In this document: positions 25,769-32,133 of the stretch, piece by piece | Position numbering within the stretch: the stretch's first letter is position 1 | How the letters are laid out: every line of letters starts with the position of its first letter | Source: a virus | Reading direction: 5' to 3' (one strand) | DNA length: 35,369 nucleotides | IMG/VR virus record: IMGVR_UViG_3300023179_000287 | Coordinates: 1-35,369 of that record | Program-made: the position numbers and the translations under genes | Notes under the pieces: generated by a model | Database searches by the model: none | Told to the model about the DNA's origin: nothing | What the model saw: the letters and a program-made list of their open reading frames with translations, nothing else

Positions 25769-25788
25769 ATAGCCGGTTTCCCGGCTAT
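25769..25788 (-). terminator. Perfect 8-bp hairpin with GAAA loop
   Basis: ATAGCCGG-GAAA-CCGGCTAT in the minus-strand transcript, a GNRA tetraloop on a GC-rich stem. It lies six bases after the winged-helix gene's stop and ten bases before the HNH start. It lacks a proper U-run (CAUUUACAUU follows), so it may be a weak terminator, an mRNA-stabilising end, or a structure that limits HNH translation, as is seen for T4 homing nuclease genes. Confidence 0.6.
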
Positions 25789-25793
25789 TTAGA

Positions 25794-26042
25794 TTAGGCT
25801 GAAAAGGCAGCACTACCTGCTTGTTTATAAGCAGCAGCTACCATAGCACGACTTGGTTTACCTAGACGATATGCTGCCTTACCATTTTTAGTAGTATTGG
25901 TATAGATAGCATGGCCTTCTGAACGAAGCTCACTAATGCGAGGACGAATACTATCCTCTGAGCTTTGTGTTAGACCAGCAAGTTGAGCTGGGGTAAATTG
26001 CCTACCAGATTGCAATACTTTCAGTACGCGTGTTTTAAGCAT
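25794..26042 (-). CDS. Small winged-helix DNA-binding protein
   Basis: The start is set at ATG 26042, which has GGAG six bases upstream, rather than at an in-frame start 48 bases earlier that would add an unlikely hydrophobic leader. This gives 82 residues: MLKTRVLKVLQSGRQFTPAQ, LAGLTQSSEDSIRPRISELR, SEGHAIYTNTTKNGKAAYRL. The pattern helix, FTPAQLA, recognition helix SIRPRISELR and a two-stranded wing is that of a winged helix-turn-helix. Such small proteins in T4-like phages are presumed regulators. An early-type promoter lies at 26099-26127. The target is not known. Its base composition is a little more GC-rich than its neighbours. Confidence 0.75.
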   Translation of the reverse strand: MLKTRVLKVLQSGRQFTPAQLAGLTQSSEDSIRPRISELRSEGHAIYTNTTKNGKAAYRLGKPSRAMVAAAYKQAGSAAFSA

Positions 26043-26098
26043 AATAACTCCAATTAATAAAAACGTCACAAATAGGTGTGCGACTATCACCTTTACTT

Positions 26099-26127
26099 AT
26101 TATATAGAAAATAGTTTTTTTAGTCTA
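26099..26127 (-). promoter_or_regulatory. Putative sigma-70 early promoter
   Basis: Minus strand TAGACT, 17 bases, TATAAT (-35 at 26127-26122, -10 at 26104-26099). The -10 is perfect and the -35 matches four of six. It would start transcription about 50 bases before the winged-helix gene. The -35 overlaps the end of rpoZ. Confidence 0.6.
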
Positions 26128-26331
26128 TCTTTTTTTAACTTTTCTTAAATATTCTTTACCAATTTTACCCTCTTCTATTTCCCTAAGAGCAGTTACAATT
26201 GGTTTATTTTCTTTAGCAACTTTTCGAGCATCTCCTCGCTTAAGTTCTCTAGCTCTTATGGCAGCAATAAGAATCATTTCATATTTGTTACCAATTTTAT
26301 TTGATGCTATTTCAGATGTTATTCTAGCCAA
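26125..26331 (-). CDS. rpoZ: RNA polymerase omega subunit (phage-encoded RpoZ)
   Basis: The protein has 68 residues and aligns by eye over its whole length with bacterial omega: MARITSEIASNKIGNKYEMI, LIAAIRARELKRGD, then NKPIVTALREIEEGKIGKEY. The MARxT start, the IGN(R/K)(F/Y) helix, the LxAAxRARxL helix and the TALREIEEGxI strand-helix are all the hallmarks of omega. The C-terminus TALREIEEGKIGKEYLRKV looks closest to betaproteobacterial omega in my reading. Omega binds the beta' C-terminus and helps assemble and stabilise RNA polymerase. The start codon is TTG at 26331, with GGAG six bases upstream. T4-type phages rewire host RNA polymerase with small subunit-binding proteins, so a phage omega may replace or stabilise the host subunit. 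Tail residues LRKVKKR are basic. Confidence 0.88.
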   Translation of the reverse strand: MARITSEIASNKIGNKYEMILIAAIRARELKRGDARKVAKENKPIVTALREIEEGKIGKEYLRKVKKR

Positions 26332-26374
26332 TTAAAACTCCATTAATTTTTACTTTTTGAAAAAGATTATACTG

Positions 26375-26836
26375 TTATGCTAGTTTAAGTTCTTTAAGAC
26401 GATCAGCAGCATAACTTGCTGCAAAAGCAGATGGCTTAACTAATGGAACAACGTTACAAGTTCCTTTAATGTATCCAATTGCTTGGGATAATACAATATT
26501 GCTTACATATTCATCATCGGGATTTATATCAAGATGAACTTCAACTTCTCTATTCACTAAAACCTCTTGTAATTTTAAATATAGATCACTAACCTTATAT
26601 ACCTCATTCATTAATCTAAAGGTTGGTTTATTCGCTTTTTGATCATAGTCTCTCTCGGTGATTACTTCACCAAAGATTTTGCATCCATGTTTACCATCTA
26701 TATGGACAACTATTGCAAGAACATAATCAGCATACCATATATTATTTTTTCGATATCTTTCTGAATCGCAACCTATGTAAATTTTAGTTTCAGGGCTTTG
26801 TTTTTCTATGAAATTTTTAATTTCCAATAGATTCAT
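26375..26836 (-). CDS. YkuK/DUF458-like RNase H-fold protein
   Basis: The protein has 153 residues. It has the RNase H-fold look of DUF458 (YkuK) proteins: first strand ETKIYIGCDSERYR with the Asp, then YADYVLAIVVHIDGKHGCKI, a helix region LMNEVYKVSDLYLKLQEVL, and VEVHLDINPDDEYVSNIVL carrying further acidic residues. The C-terminus NVVPLVKPSAFAASYAADRL is also typical. T4-like marine phages commonly encode it. The function is unproven; a nuclease acting on RNA or DNA in replication is possible. The start lies inside the end of the upstream FkbM-like gene (20-base overlap), so the two are coupled. Confidence 0.75.
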   Translation of the reverse strand: MNLLEIKNFIEKQSPETKIYIGCDSERYRKNNIWYADYVLAIVVHIDGKHGCKIFGEVITERDYDQKANKPTFRLMNEVYKVSDLYLKLQEVLVNREVEVHLDINPDDEYVSNIVLSQAIGYIKGTCNVVPLVKPSAFAASYAADRLKELKLA

Positions 26837-27323
26837 TTTCGATAGTTTTTATTTTTGAAAATGAAATGCACCATTCATTATCTCTACTAGTATTAATACT
26901 ATGAATGTAATATCCATAACTAGATAAAAACTTTTCGCACTCATCATAAGTATTTTGATTTATATTTGAGTTTGGATTATCTATTGGTTGACATCTTAGC
27001 TCCCCGTTTTCTAAAATAGAGAACTTATCTTGTAGTGTGGCTAAAACATCAATATCTCTCATTTCAGTATCAATATGAATACTGTCAATTTGTAAAATAT
27101 TATTTTCTTCTACAAATTCTTTTAGAGATTTAGAGTCGTTAGAAATTCTAGTATTGAATACTTTACAATTTTTATATTTTTTATACTTGGAATTAGTAAA
27201 ATTGTAAACTTCTTCGGATTGATCTATACCATATAGCATAGCAATATTTTCTGGAAAAACAACAGCTTCTTCCATTAAGGAATCTTGAGTGCTCAATCCA
27301 ACAACGATTTTAGTTATTTTCAT
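26817..27323 (-). CDS. FkbM-like methyltransferase-type protein
   Basis: The start is set at ATG 27323, which has AGGAAA about six bases upstream; an in-frame start 45 bases earlier would add a hydrophobic leader without a ribosome-binding site. This gives 168 residues. The part YGIDQSEEVYNFTNSKYKKY, then SLKEFVEENNILQIDSIHID, then TEMRDIDVLATLQDKFSILE matches the order of FkbM methyltransferases, in which (I/L)D(T/V)E follows a helix of the form SLxxFxxxN. The family O-methylates sugars or other small molecules. It is short for the family, and the canonical glycine-rich SAM loop is replaced by a weak N-terminal segment, so it may be a degenerate or truncated form. Confidence 0.5.
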   Translation of the reverse strand: MKITKIVVGLSTQDSLMEEAVVFPENIAMLYGIDQSEEVYNFTNSKYKKYKNCKVFNTRISNDSKSLKEFVEENNILQIDSIHIDTEMRDIDVLATLQDKFSILENGELRCQPIDNPNSNINQNTYDECEKFLSSYGYYIHSINTSRDNEWCISFSKIKTIENESIGN

Positions 27324-27346
27324 AATGTTTCCTAAAAAATATATAG

Positions 27347-27354
27347 TATTTATT
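27347..27354 (-). promoter_or_regulatory. Possible late promoter AATAAATA
   Basis: AATAAATA on the minus strand, about 24 bases before ATG 27323, fits NATAAATA only loosely. The surrounding sequence is very AT-rich, so chance occurrence is likely. Confidence 0.3.
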
Positions 27355-27411
27355 AGGAAAGGGCACAATGTTGTCGTTTAAGAACAGGCAGTACTTGCCG
27401 CTCCCCTATAT

Positions 27412-27425
27412 TCGTCTCCCGACGA
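27412..27425 (-). terminator. Short hairpin after the lysine/alanine-rich gene
   Basis: TCGTC-GGGA-GACGA in the minus-strand transcript, immediately after the stop at 27426. It is followed at about 27382-27395 by a second small hairpin (GGCA-AGTAC-TGCC) but has no long U-run. It could be a 3' stabiliser or weak terminator. Confidence 0.45.
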
Positions 27426-27827
27426 TTAAGCTGCGATTTGCTTCAGCTCTTCAATCTCAAGATCATCTTCTTCGGCTTTAGTTTCCAAGACAATCTTGGG
27501 TTGCTTGACAGCTTTGGTCTTAGCAGGAGCCTTAACCGTGGCCGGCGCCTTAGCAACTTTCGGCGCTTTAGGTGAAGAAATCTCAGACTTCTTACCCATA
27601 GTTTCATTGATAAGTGTTTCCCATTGTGAGAAAACTCCACCGAGTTCTAGCAAGTATTGGCATGCCTCTGCTTTAGTCATTGTTTTTGGCAACTGAACTA
27701 ATTCTAGAGGATCATGTCCCCCTTTAGCAAGTAATTTAACACGTGATGCTAGATCATTAGCAAAACGAACCTTAGTGGATCCATGTTGAGTAGAAACACC
27801 TGCAACCGTAAACAAACCTTGTGACAT
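27426..27827 (-). CDS. Small protein with histone H1-like basic tail
   Basis: The protein has 133 residues. The N-terminal 75 residues form a possible folded domain (FTVAGVSTQHGSTKVRFAND, LASRVKLLAKGGHDPLELVQ, LPKTMTKAEACQYLLELGGV). The C-terminal part is a Lys/Ala/Pro-rich linker (KAPKVAKAPATVKAPAKTKA) followed by an acidic end (KAEEDDLEIEELKQ). The tail looks like a bacterial histone H1-type DNA-binding tail. The gene has GAAGGA before the ATG and a perfect-consensus sigma-70 promoter upstream (27873-27901), so it should be strongly expressed early. I do not recognise the N-terminal family. A role in DNA or RNA polymerase handling is inference. Confidence 0.65.
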   Translation of the reverse strand: MSQGLFTVAGVSTQHGSTKVRFANDLASRVKLLAKGGHDPLELVQLPKTMTKAEACQYLLELGGVFSQWETLINETMGKKSEISSPKAPKVAKAPATVKAPAKTKAVKQPKIVLETKAEEDDLEIEELKQIAA

Positions 27828-27872
27828 AATATAATCCTTCTCAAATTAGAATAAAATTGTTACTACACCATT

Positions 27873-27901
27873 ATTATATAACCAAAAGTATGGAGTGTCA
27901 A
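27873..27901 (-). promoter_or_regulatory. Perfect-consensus sigma-70 promoter
   Basis: Minus strand TTGACA (27901-27896), 17 bases, TATAAT (27878-27873). This is the full consensus for housekeeping sigma factor promoters and so is expected to be among the strongest early promoters of the phage. It reads into the 27426-27827 gene; the -35 overlaps the end of the SWIM gene. Confidence 0.85.
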
Positions 27902-28278
27902 GCATTTTGGATAAATTTCTTTACCGCGGTGACATGCTTACACGTTTTACGATACTGAAAACCGATACATTCGCAAGTGACCGAACCATTGCTGGAGATC
28001 ACTCTGTATTGTTTGCCTGTCTTTTTGGATTTAACATTGAAAATTCTGCCGGCAGATCTACCTCTTGCCAAATCAAAACCTACAATGTTTTGTTTAAAAA
28101 CCATCGATACAGGATGTAGGTGATGGTCAGTTAAAATACTAACGTAGTCGTCATCTAACCATTTTGGGTTAGGAACGACCTGCCCCTTTAGAGTATTCTC
28201 AACCCAACCCTCATTCTTATATAGATAAGAATAGTGGCGTATCTTGAGCTCTACAAATTGTCCGATTTCTAAGTTCAT
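27898..28278 (-). CDS. SWIM zinc-finger-like protein
   Basis: The start is set at ATG 28278, giving 126 residues; an upstream extension would read through the terminator hairpin at 28301-28325. The protein begins MNLEIGQFVELKIRHYSYLY. The C-terminus VTCECIGFQYRKTCKHVTAV is a SWIM domain: CxCx8CxH with all four zinc ligands. SWIM domains bind DNA or proteins and occur in recombination and transposition factors. T4-like phages carry small SWIM proteins of unknown role. No Shine-Dalgarno is seen, and the predicted start of transcription coincides with the start codon (see the early promoter at 28285-28313). Confidence 0.75.
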   Translation of the reverse strand: MNLEIGQFVELKIRHYSYLYKNEGWVENTLKGQVVPNPKWLDDDYVSILTDHHLHPVSMVFKQNIVGFDLARGRSAGRIFNVKSKKTGKQYRVISSNGSVTCECIGFQYRKTCKHVTAVKKFIQNA

Positions 28279-28284
28279 AACATT

Positions 28285-28313
28285 ATTATAATAGAAAAAG
28301 AAGCCCGAGTCAA
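28285..28313 (-). promoter_or_regulatory. Sigma-70 early promoter fused to terminator
   Basis: Minus strand TTGACT (28313-28308), 17 bases, TATAAT (28290-28285), five of six and six of six matches. The -35 lies inside the loop and the 3' arm of the terminator stem at 28301-28325, so one element ends a transcript and starts the next. The predicted first base falls at about 28278, the A of the SWIM gene ATG. Confidence 0.8.
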
Positions 28314-28325
28314 ATGCTCGGGCTT
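28301..28325 (-). terminator. Rho-independent terminator
   Basis: A perfect 9-bp stem, AAGCCCGAG pairing with CTCGGGCTT around a 7-base loop, followed in the minus-strand transcript by CTTTTTC. It ends the transcript carrying the small membrane protein. A second hairpin (TGTTGTT-CTTA-AACAACA, 28329-28346) stands just before it. Confidence 0.85.
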
Positions 28326-28348
28326 TGGTGTTGTTTAAGAACAACAGA

Positions 28349-28504
28349 TTATGCGTCTTGTGATTCAATTATGCCTTGATTTTCCATAAATTCGAGAGTA
28401 TCTTCTACTCCCTTTCTATGTCCCCACTTGTAACAAGCAAAACAAGCCAATAAAAGCAAAGCAATTTGAACAAGATCCTTTAAATAAAAGTAAATTTCTG
28501 GCAT
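28349..28504 (-). CDS. 51-residue single-pass membrane protein
   Basis: A short gene with a strong AGGAG site six bases before ATG 28504. The protein is MPEIYFYLKDLVQIALLLLA followed by CFACYKWGHRKGVEDTLEFM and a short acidic end. Residues about 11-26 are a hydrophobic membrane span, with the charged C-terminal part (KWGHRKG) likely in the cytoplasm by the positive-inside rule. Two cysteines sit in the span. Similar tiny membrane proteins occur in T4-like phages, where some act in superinfection exclusion or lysis control, but I cannot assign this one. It lies downstream of the gp41 helicase gene and is closed by the double hairpin at 28301-28346. Confidence 0.7.
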   Translation of the reverse strand: MPEIYFYLKDLVQIALLLLACFACYKWGHRKGVEDTLEFMENQGIIESQDA

Positions 28505-28630
28505 TTTATCTCCTTATTATTTTTTTCTAAAAATAGTTCTTTAAAGAATTCTTGCATGTAAAATGCTTCTTTTTAATAGTTCAATTAATTTTTATTTCTA
28601 GCGCCAAGAATATTTATTCGCTTGAGTTTA

Positions 28631-30031
28631 TTAGTATTTTATTCCTGAAAAATCTCTATTTCTCTTAAAAACAGTATTCATAGATGATTCAAGATCTTCG
28701 GGATTTAATGTTATACCGGAATCCGACAATCCCTTTTGTGCAGTTTGTTCTAAATCATACAATTTCATTTTTGCTCTATCTATACCTATAACAAATCTTT
28801 TATTTGTTGTTGGATCATTATATCTATTCTTTAACTGTTTTACCATTAACTGATTCATTTGTTCTAGTTCTTCAGTTGTAATAAGAGCAAACATTAAATC
28901 AACAGTAGCGGGTAAACCAAAAGATTCGGAAGTATCTGTAAGCTCTACATCAGTATTGCCATACCCTCCTCTTGTAGTTTGTGTTGCGCTCAAAATAGGA
29001 ACATTGTTTTCGACAGCAAGTCCTCTTAGTTCTTCTGCTATGGCTTTAATTAAAGTATAAGAGTTAATATTAGCACCAGCTTTAAATCTAGATGATGCAC
29101 AAATATTTAGATAATCAACAATAATTATATCCGGGGAAAATTGCTTTTTTAATTTAAGTTCATTTAATAATAAACTAAAGTGACCTACATGCGCACTAGC
29201 AGTAGGATATTCCTTGATAATTAATTTACCTTGTGTTTTACTTTGGATTTTTTCTATTCTGTTTTTGAATATAGGTTTTGGTAAATCTCTAAGCTGATCT
29301 AAAGTGATGTTCATAAGATTAACATCTATTCTTTCAGCTATTCTTTCCTCAGCCATTTCCAAAGTAATATACAATACATTTTTGCCTTGGTTCAACACCG
29401 ATGCTGCAACATGACACATGAATAAAGATTTTCCAACACCTGTACCAGATAGCACCACATTTAAAGTTTTATTCGGTAGACCACCATTTGTAATTTTGTT
29501 GAACATTTCCAGATCAAATGCTATTCTAGATTCTACTTGATGATAGAACTCAAATCTATCATCGGCATTTTCAATATAATCATGCCCAACCTTTTTATCA
29601 AAAGTTACACCTAATGCAGTTTGTAGGAGTTGGGGAATGCCATCTGTAGACAAGTTTTTATCCCGCCCATCTATAATCGCAATTGAACTTAGAATTGCAT
29701 TATAGATAGCTTTATCTTTACAAAATTTCTCTGTTTGTTTTTCTAACCATACGTCATCAGGATTATTATCTACTAATGTTTGTATAGTTTCAATTACTTC
29801 CGTATACTGATCCTCACTTAAACTTTTATCATTTTGTGCATAAATGATAAGAGCATCAGTATTGGGTCTATTATTGAATTCAGATACGAAATCCTGTATA
29901 TACTTAAAAACTTTTAGATCTGTTTGAGAGGTAAAATATTCCTGTTTTAAAAAAGGAAATACTTTACGCATATATTTTTCATTGTTGATTAAATTCGCTA
30001 GTATCAGATTCTCTATTGTTATCAAACTCAT
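28631..30031 (-). CDS. 41: Replicative DNA helicase (DnaB-like, T4 gp41 homologue)
   Basis: The protein has 466 residues. I chose ATG 30031, which has AGGG about nine bases upstream, over a TTG one codon earlier. The N-terminal 150 residues are the primase-interaction domain. The RecA-type core has Walker A GTGVGKS (about residues 196-202), Walker B IIIVDYLNIC (about 303-312), and the H3/H4 region ENNVPILSATQTTRGGYGNT. The FVIGIDRAKMKLYDLEQT region follows. It unwinds the parental duplex 5' to 3' as a hexamer at the T4-type fork, with the primase gp61. The length is close to T4 gp41 (475). The start lies 53 bases inside the upstream gene, so it is likely coupled to it. The fork module order (polymerase, uvsX, this, 41) matches T4-like phages. 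Confidence 0.92.
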   Translation of the reverse strand: MSLITIENLILANLINNEKYMRKVFPFLKQEYFTSQTDLKVFKYIQDFVSEFNNRPNTDALIIYAQNDKSLSEDQYTEVIETIQTLVDNNPDDVWLEKQTEKFCKDKAIYNAILSSIAIIDGRDKNLSTDGIPQLLQTALGVTFDKKVGHDYIENADDRFEFYHQVESRIAFDLEMFNKITNGGLPNKTLNVVLSGTGVGKSLFMCHVAASVLNQGKNVLYITLEMAEERIAERIDVNLMNITLDQLRDLPKPIFKNRIEKIQSKTQGKLIIKEYPTASAHVGHFSLLLNELKLKKQFSPDIIIVDYLNICASSRFKAGANINSYTLIKAIAEELRGLAVENNVPILSATQTTRGGYGNTDVELTDTSESFGLPATVDLMFALITTEELEQMNQLMVKQLKNRYNDPTTNKRFVIGIDRAKMKLYDLEQTAQKGLSDSGITLNPEDLESSMNTVFKRNRDFSGIKY

Positions 30032-30281
30032 CAATCGCCCTTTTTAAAATATCATTTAATATTTTTTCCATTAATGAATTAAATTCTATAGAATTGAATT
30101 CTCGTTCAGGCAAACCAGAAGTCTTATTAATGAAATGAAAATCTAAAGTCATCATTCCCTCATGATCGGGTTCAAAATCTAAAGTATCAATACTAATGAT
30201 GGTATCTTTGAATTTTCCCCCAGTAAATTTTATACCCCATGCCTTTTCATTGAGATGCCAGGGTTCATATTGAACTTGCAT
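29979..30281 (-). CDS. Conserved phage protein between uvsX and helicase
   Basis: The start is set at ATG 30281, which has AGGAG about eight bases upstream; an in-frame codon 15 bases earlier is unsupported. This gives 100 residues: MQVQYEPWHLNEKAWGIKFT, GGKFKDTIISIDTLDFEPDH, then MMTLDFHFINKTSGLPEREF and a helical C-terminus. Small proteins of this form between uvsX and the helicase gene recur in T4-like marine phages, so conserved position hints at a replication or recombination role, but I know no function. It overlaps the end of uvsX by 17 bases and the start of the helicase by 53 bases. Confidence 0.65.
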   Translation of the reverse strand: MQVQYEPWHLNEKAWGIKFTGGKFKDTIISIDTLDFEPDHEGMMTLDFHFINKTSGLPEREFNSIEFNSLMEKILNDILKRAIDEFDNNRESDTSEFNQQ

Positions 30282-31326
30282 TTTCAAACTCCTCATCTAA
30301 TTCCTGCTCGTTTATCTCTTTTTGTAACATATCTGTGCCGGCTATTTTATAACTTGATTCTATATAATCTCGAAATTCTTTACTAGCTAGTATCGGCATC
30401 CAAAAATCTTTTGTATAAGTATCCTTGTGTCTAAATTTCTTTTCGGATCCTTTATGGGCATACCAGCCATTGCTAGGTTTAACAACAAAACCTCCTTCCA
30501 TAGCAACATCTAGTAAACCTGACCATGTACTAATACCGCCCTCAAAAGAGACCTCAATTGGAATTTTAGATTTCTCTCTTACAAATCTAGATTTTTCAAC
30601 ATTTATAATAAAATTAAATCCGGTTACTTCATTTCCATCTTTTTCTTGTTGACGACCAATAATAAAAATATTATCGGAAGAATAATACAAGCCCGTGCCT
30701 CCAGAAACAATCTGTTTTGGAAATAATCCAATTTCTGAATATGTATGGTTAACAACAATCATTGGTATATCTTTAATTGTTAGATGGGGAGTCACCATTC
30801 TAAATAGAGATTTCATTTGTTTAGCACGTGTCATATCTGCAACTGATTTTCCCTCTAAAGCATCCTCAACTTCTTTTTTGGATGCAAGATTACCTACTGA
30901 ATCAACTACGACAATTACATGATCACCTCGTTCAATATTGTTAATCTGCTGCATACTATCAAACTTAAGTTGCTCGATATCAGTTATGGGCGTATGAAGA
31001 ACACGGGATGTGTCGATACCGAAGTTATCAAAATAAGACTGAGGGCTACCAAACTCAGAATCATAAAATAATATAATAGAATCTTCATATTTGTCTAAAT
31101 ATGCCTTTGCGCAGAGTAATGAAAAAGCAGTTTTAAAATGCTTAGATGGTCCGGCAAATACAGTCAATCCGGGAGTCAATCCTCCTTCTAAGCTACCAGA
31201 TAAAGCAACATTCATCATTGGTACAGAAGTCTGAATCATATCCTTCTTTAAAAAGAATTTAGATTTACTTAGTACCTCTGTTTCTTTAATTGTAGAATTT
31301 TTTTTCAATTTTTCTAATATAGACAT
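30265..31326 (-). CDS. uvsX: UvsX, RecA-like recombinase
   Basis: The protein has 353 residues. Walker A is GPSKHFKT (59-66), the UvsX form of the RecA P-loop. Walker B is VIVVVDSVGNL with D142. The block LASKKEVEDALEGKSVADMT, RAKQMKSLFRMVTPHLTIKD reads like T4 UvsX almost residue for residue, and the later VVNHTYSEIGLF and VSGGTGLYYSSDNIFIIGRQ give the L1/L2 region. It coats single-stranded DNA and catalyses strand exchange in recombination-dependent replication and repair. AGGAAA precedes ATG 31326 by about eight bases. A glycosyltransferase-like gene is inserted between it and the polymerase, unlike T4. Length is normal (T4: 391). Confidence 0.95.
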   Translation of the reverse strand: MSILEKLKKNSTIKETEVLSKSKFFLKKDMIQTSVPMMNVALSGSLEGGLTPGLTVFAGPSKHFKTAFSLLCAKAYLDKYEDSIILFYDSEFGSPQSYFDNFGIDTSRVLHTPITDIEQLKFDSMQQINNIERGDHVIVVVDSVGNLASKKEVEDALEGKSVADMTRAKQMKSLFRMVTPHLTIKDIPMIVVNHTYSEIGLFPKQIVSGGTGLYYSSDNIFIIGRQQEKDGNEVTGFNFIINVEKSRFVREKSKIPIEVSFEGGISTWSGLLDVAMEGGFVVKPSNGWYAHKGSEKKFRHKDTYTKDFWMPILASKEFRDYIESSYKIAGTDMLQKEINEQELDEEFENASSI

Positions 31327-31335
31327 ATATATTTC

Positions 31336-32133
31336 CTAAAGTACAATTTGCCATGGTTTTCTAGTTTCTATTGGATTAATTTTACCATCGATTATCATTC
31401 TATCTGTACTTCTAATGTATTGATGATAATAAAATTCATTATTTTCCATTGGAAGAACTTCAATCAAGCTTCTTAAAGAGGATTCCATAACATGAATTTG
31501 TTTTGCGTTTTGTAGAATGGTTCCGAAATAGAACATATTTTCACCTCTGTCATTATAAATGATCTTATAGTTTTTGTCATTAATTTTGGCAACCTTATTC
31601 ATATCCATTGAATAACCGCGTGAAGCATCATCTAAAATAAAAATGTAATCCTCATCATTTGGATTTAATTTATTAAACACTCTATTCTCTTGTTGCATGT
31701 CTCGAGAATAGTAACAACTTATAAATCTATGTTTCCAATCAATATTCATATAATCATAAAAACATTTTTGTAAAACATCTATAGTTTGTTTTTCTAAAGT
31801 AGTCCAAGCTACTTGATAGTATTCCATACCAGGTTTAATTAAATCATCATATGGTTGTCCAGGCAAAACATCGTGCCCTATAATGTATACTGTAGCTGGA
31901 TTCGTATTTTGAATAATATATCTTATTGCATAATATTCGCCACCTGAAGGTATACCTACTACCTTTATACGAGAATCATCTCTAAACATAAACTCTACCA
32001 TACTTTGGTATTGTTGCCAAGCTGTTACATAAATGATATCTAGTTTATGTTCAACTAACAATCTTCTTGTCATACCATTGAACACCACATGATCACCGAT
32101 ACCTAGGGCATGTGTTAAAACTCCTACTCTCAT
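31336..32133 (-). CDS. GT9-like putative glycosyltransferase
   Basis: The protein has 265 residues. The N-terminus MRVGVLTHALGIGDHVVFNG MTRRLL resembles the GxGDxxxxxP/G nucleotide-sugar fold start of family 9 glycosyltransferases (LPS heptosyltransferases). Later HVMESSLRSLIEVL could be the C-terminal glycine-poor equivalent of the donor-binding motif. It is shorter than cellular heptosyltransferases (about 350), so one domain may be reduced. It overlaps the DNA polymerase stop as ATGA, which couples its translation to the polymerase C-terminal part. A glycosyltransferase in the replication core is unusual; it could be cargo. The assignment is by motif and is moderate. Confidence 0.5.
   Translation of the reverse strand: MRVGVLTHALGIGDHVVFNGMTRRLLVEHKLDIIYVTAWQQYQSMVEFMFRDDSRIKVVGIPSGGEYYAIRYIIQNTNPATVYIIGHDVLPGQPYDDLIKPGMEYYQVAWTTLEKQTIDVLQKCFYDYMNIDWKHRFISCYYSRDMQQENRVFNKLNPNDEDYIFILDDASRGYSMDMNKVAKINDKNYKIIYNDRGENMFYFGTILQNAKQIHVMESSLRSLIEVLPMENNEFYYHQYIRSTDRMIIDGKINPIETRKPWQIVL

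Noticed and set aside
27360-27425. tRNA or other structured RNA gene
   Set aside because: Two short stems are present but no cloverleaf, T-loop or CCA; it is better read as the 3' end of the 27426-27827 transcript.
28548-28580. Tiny minus-strand open frame of 26 residues (starting about 28557) overlapping the membrane protein start
   Set aside because: It has no good ribosome-binding site and overlaps the strongly supported 51-residue gene in another frame.
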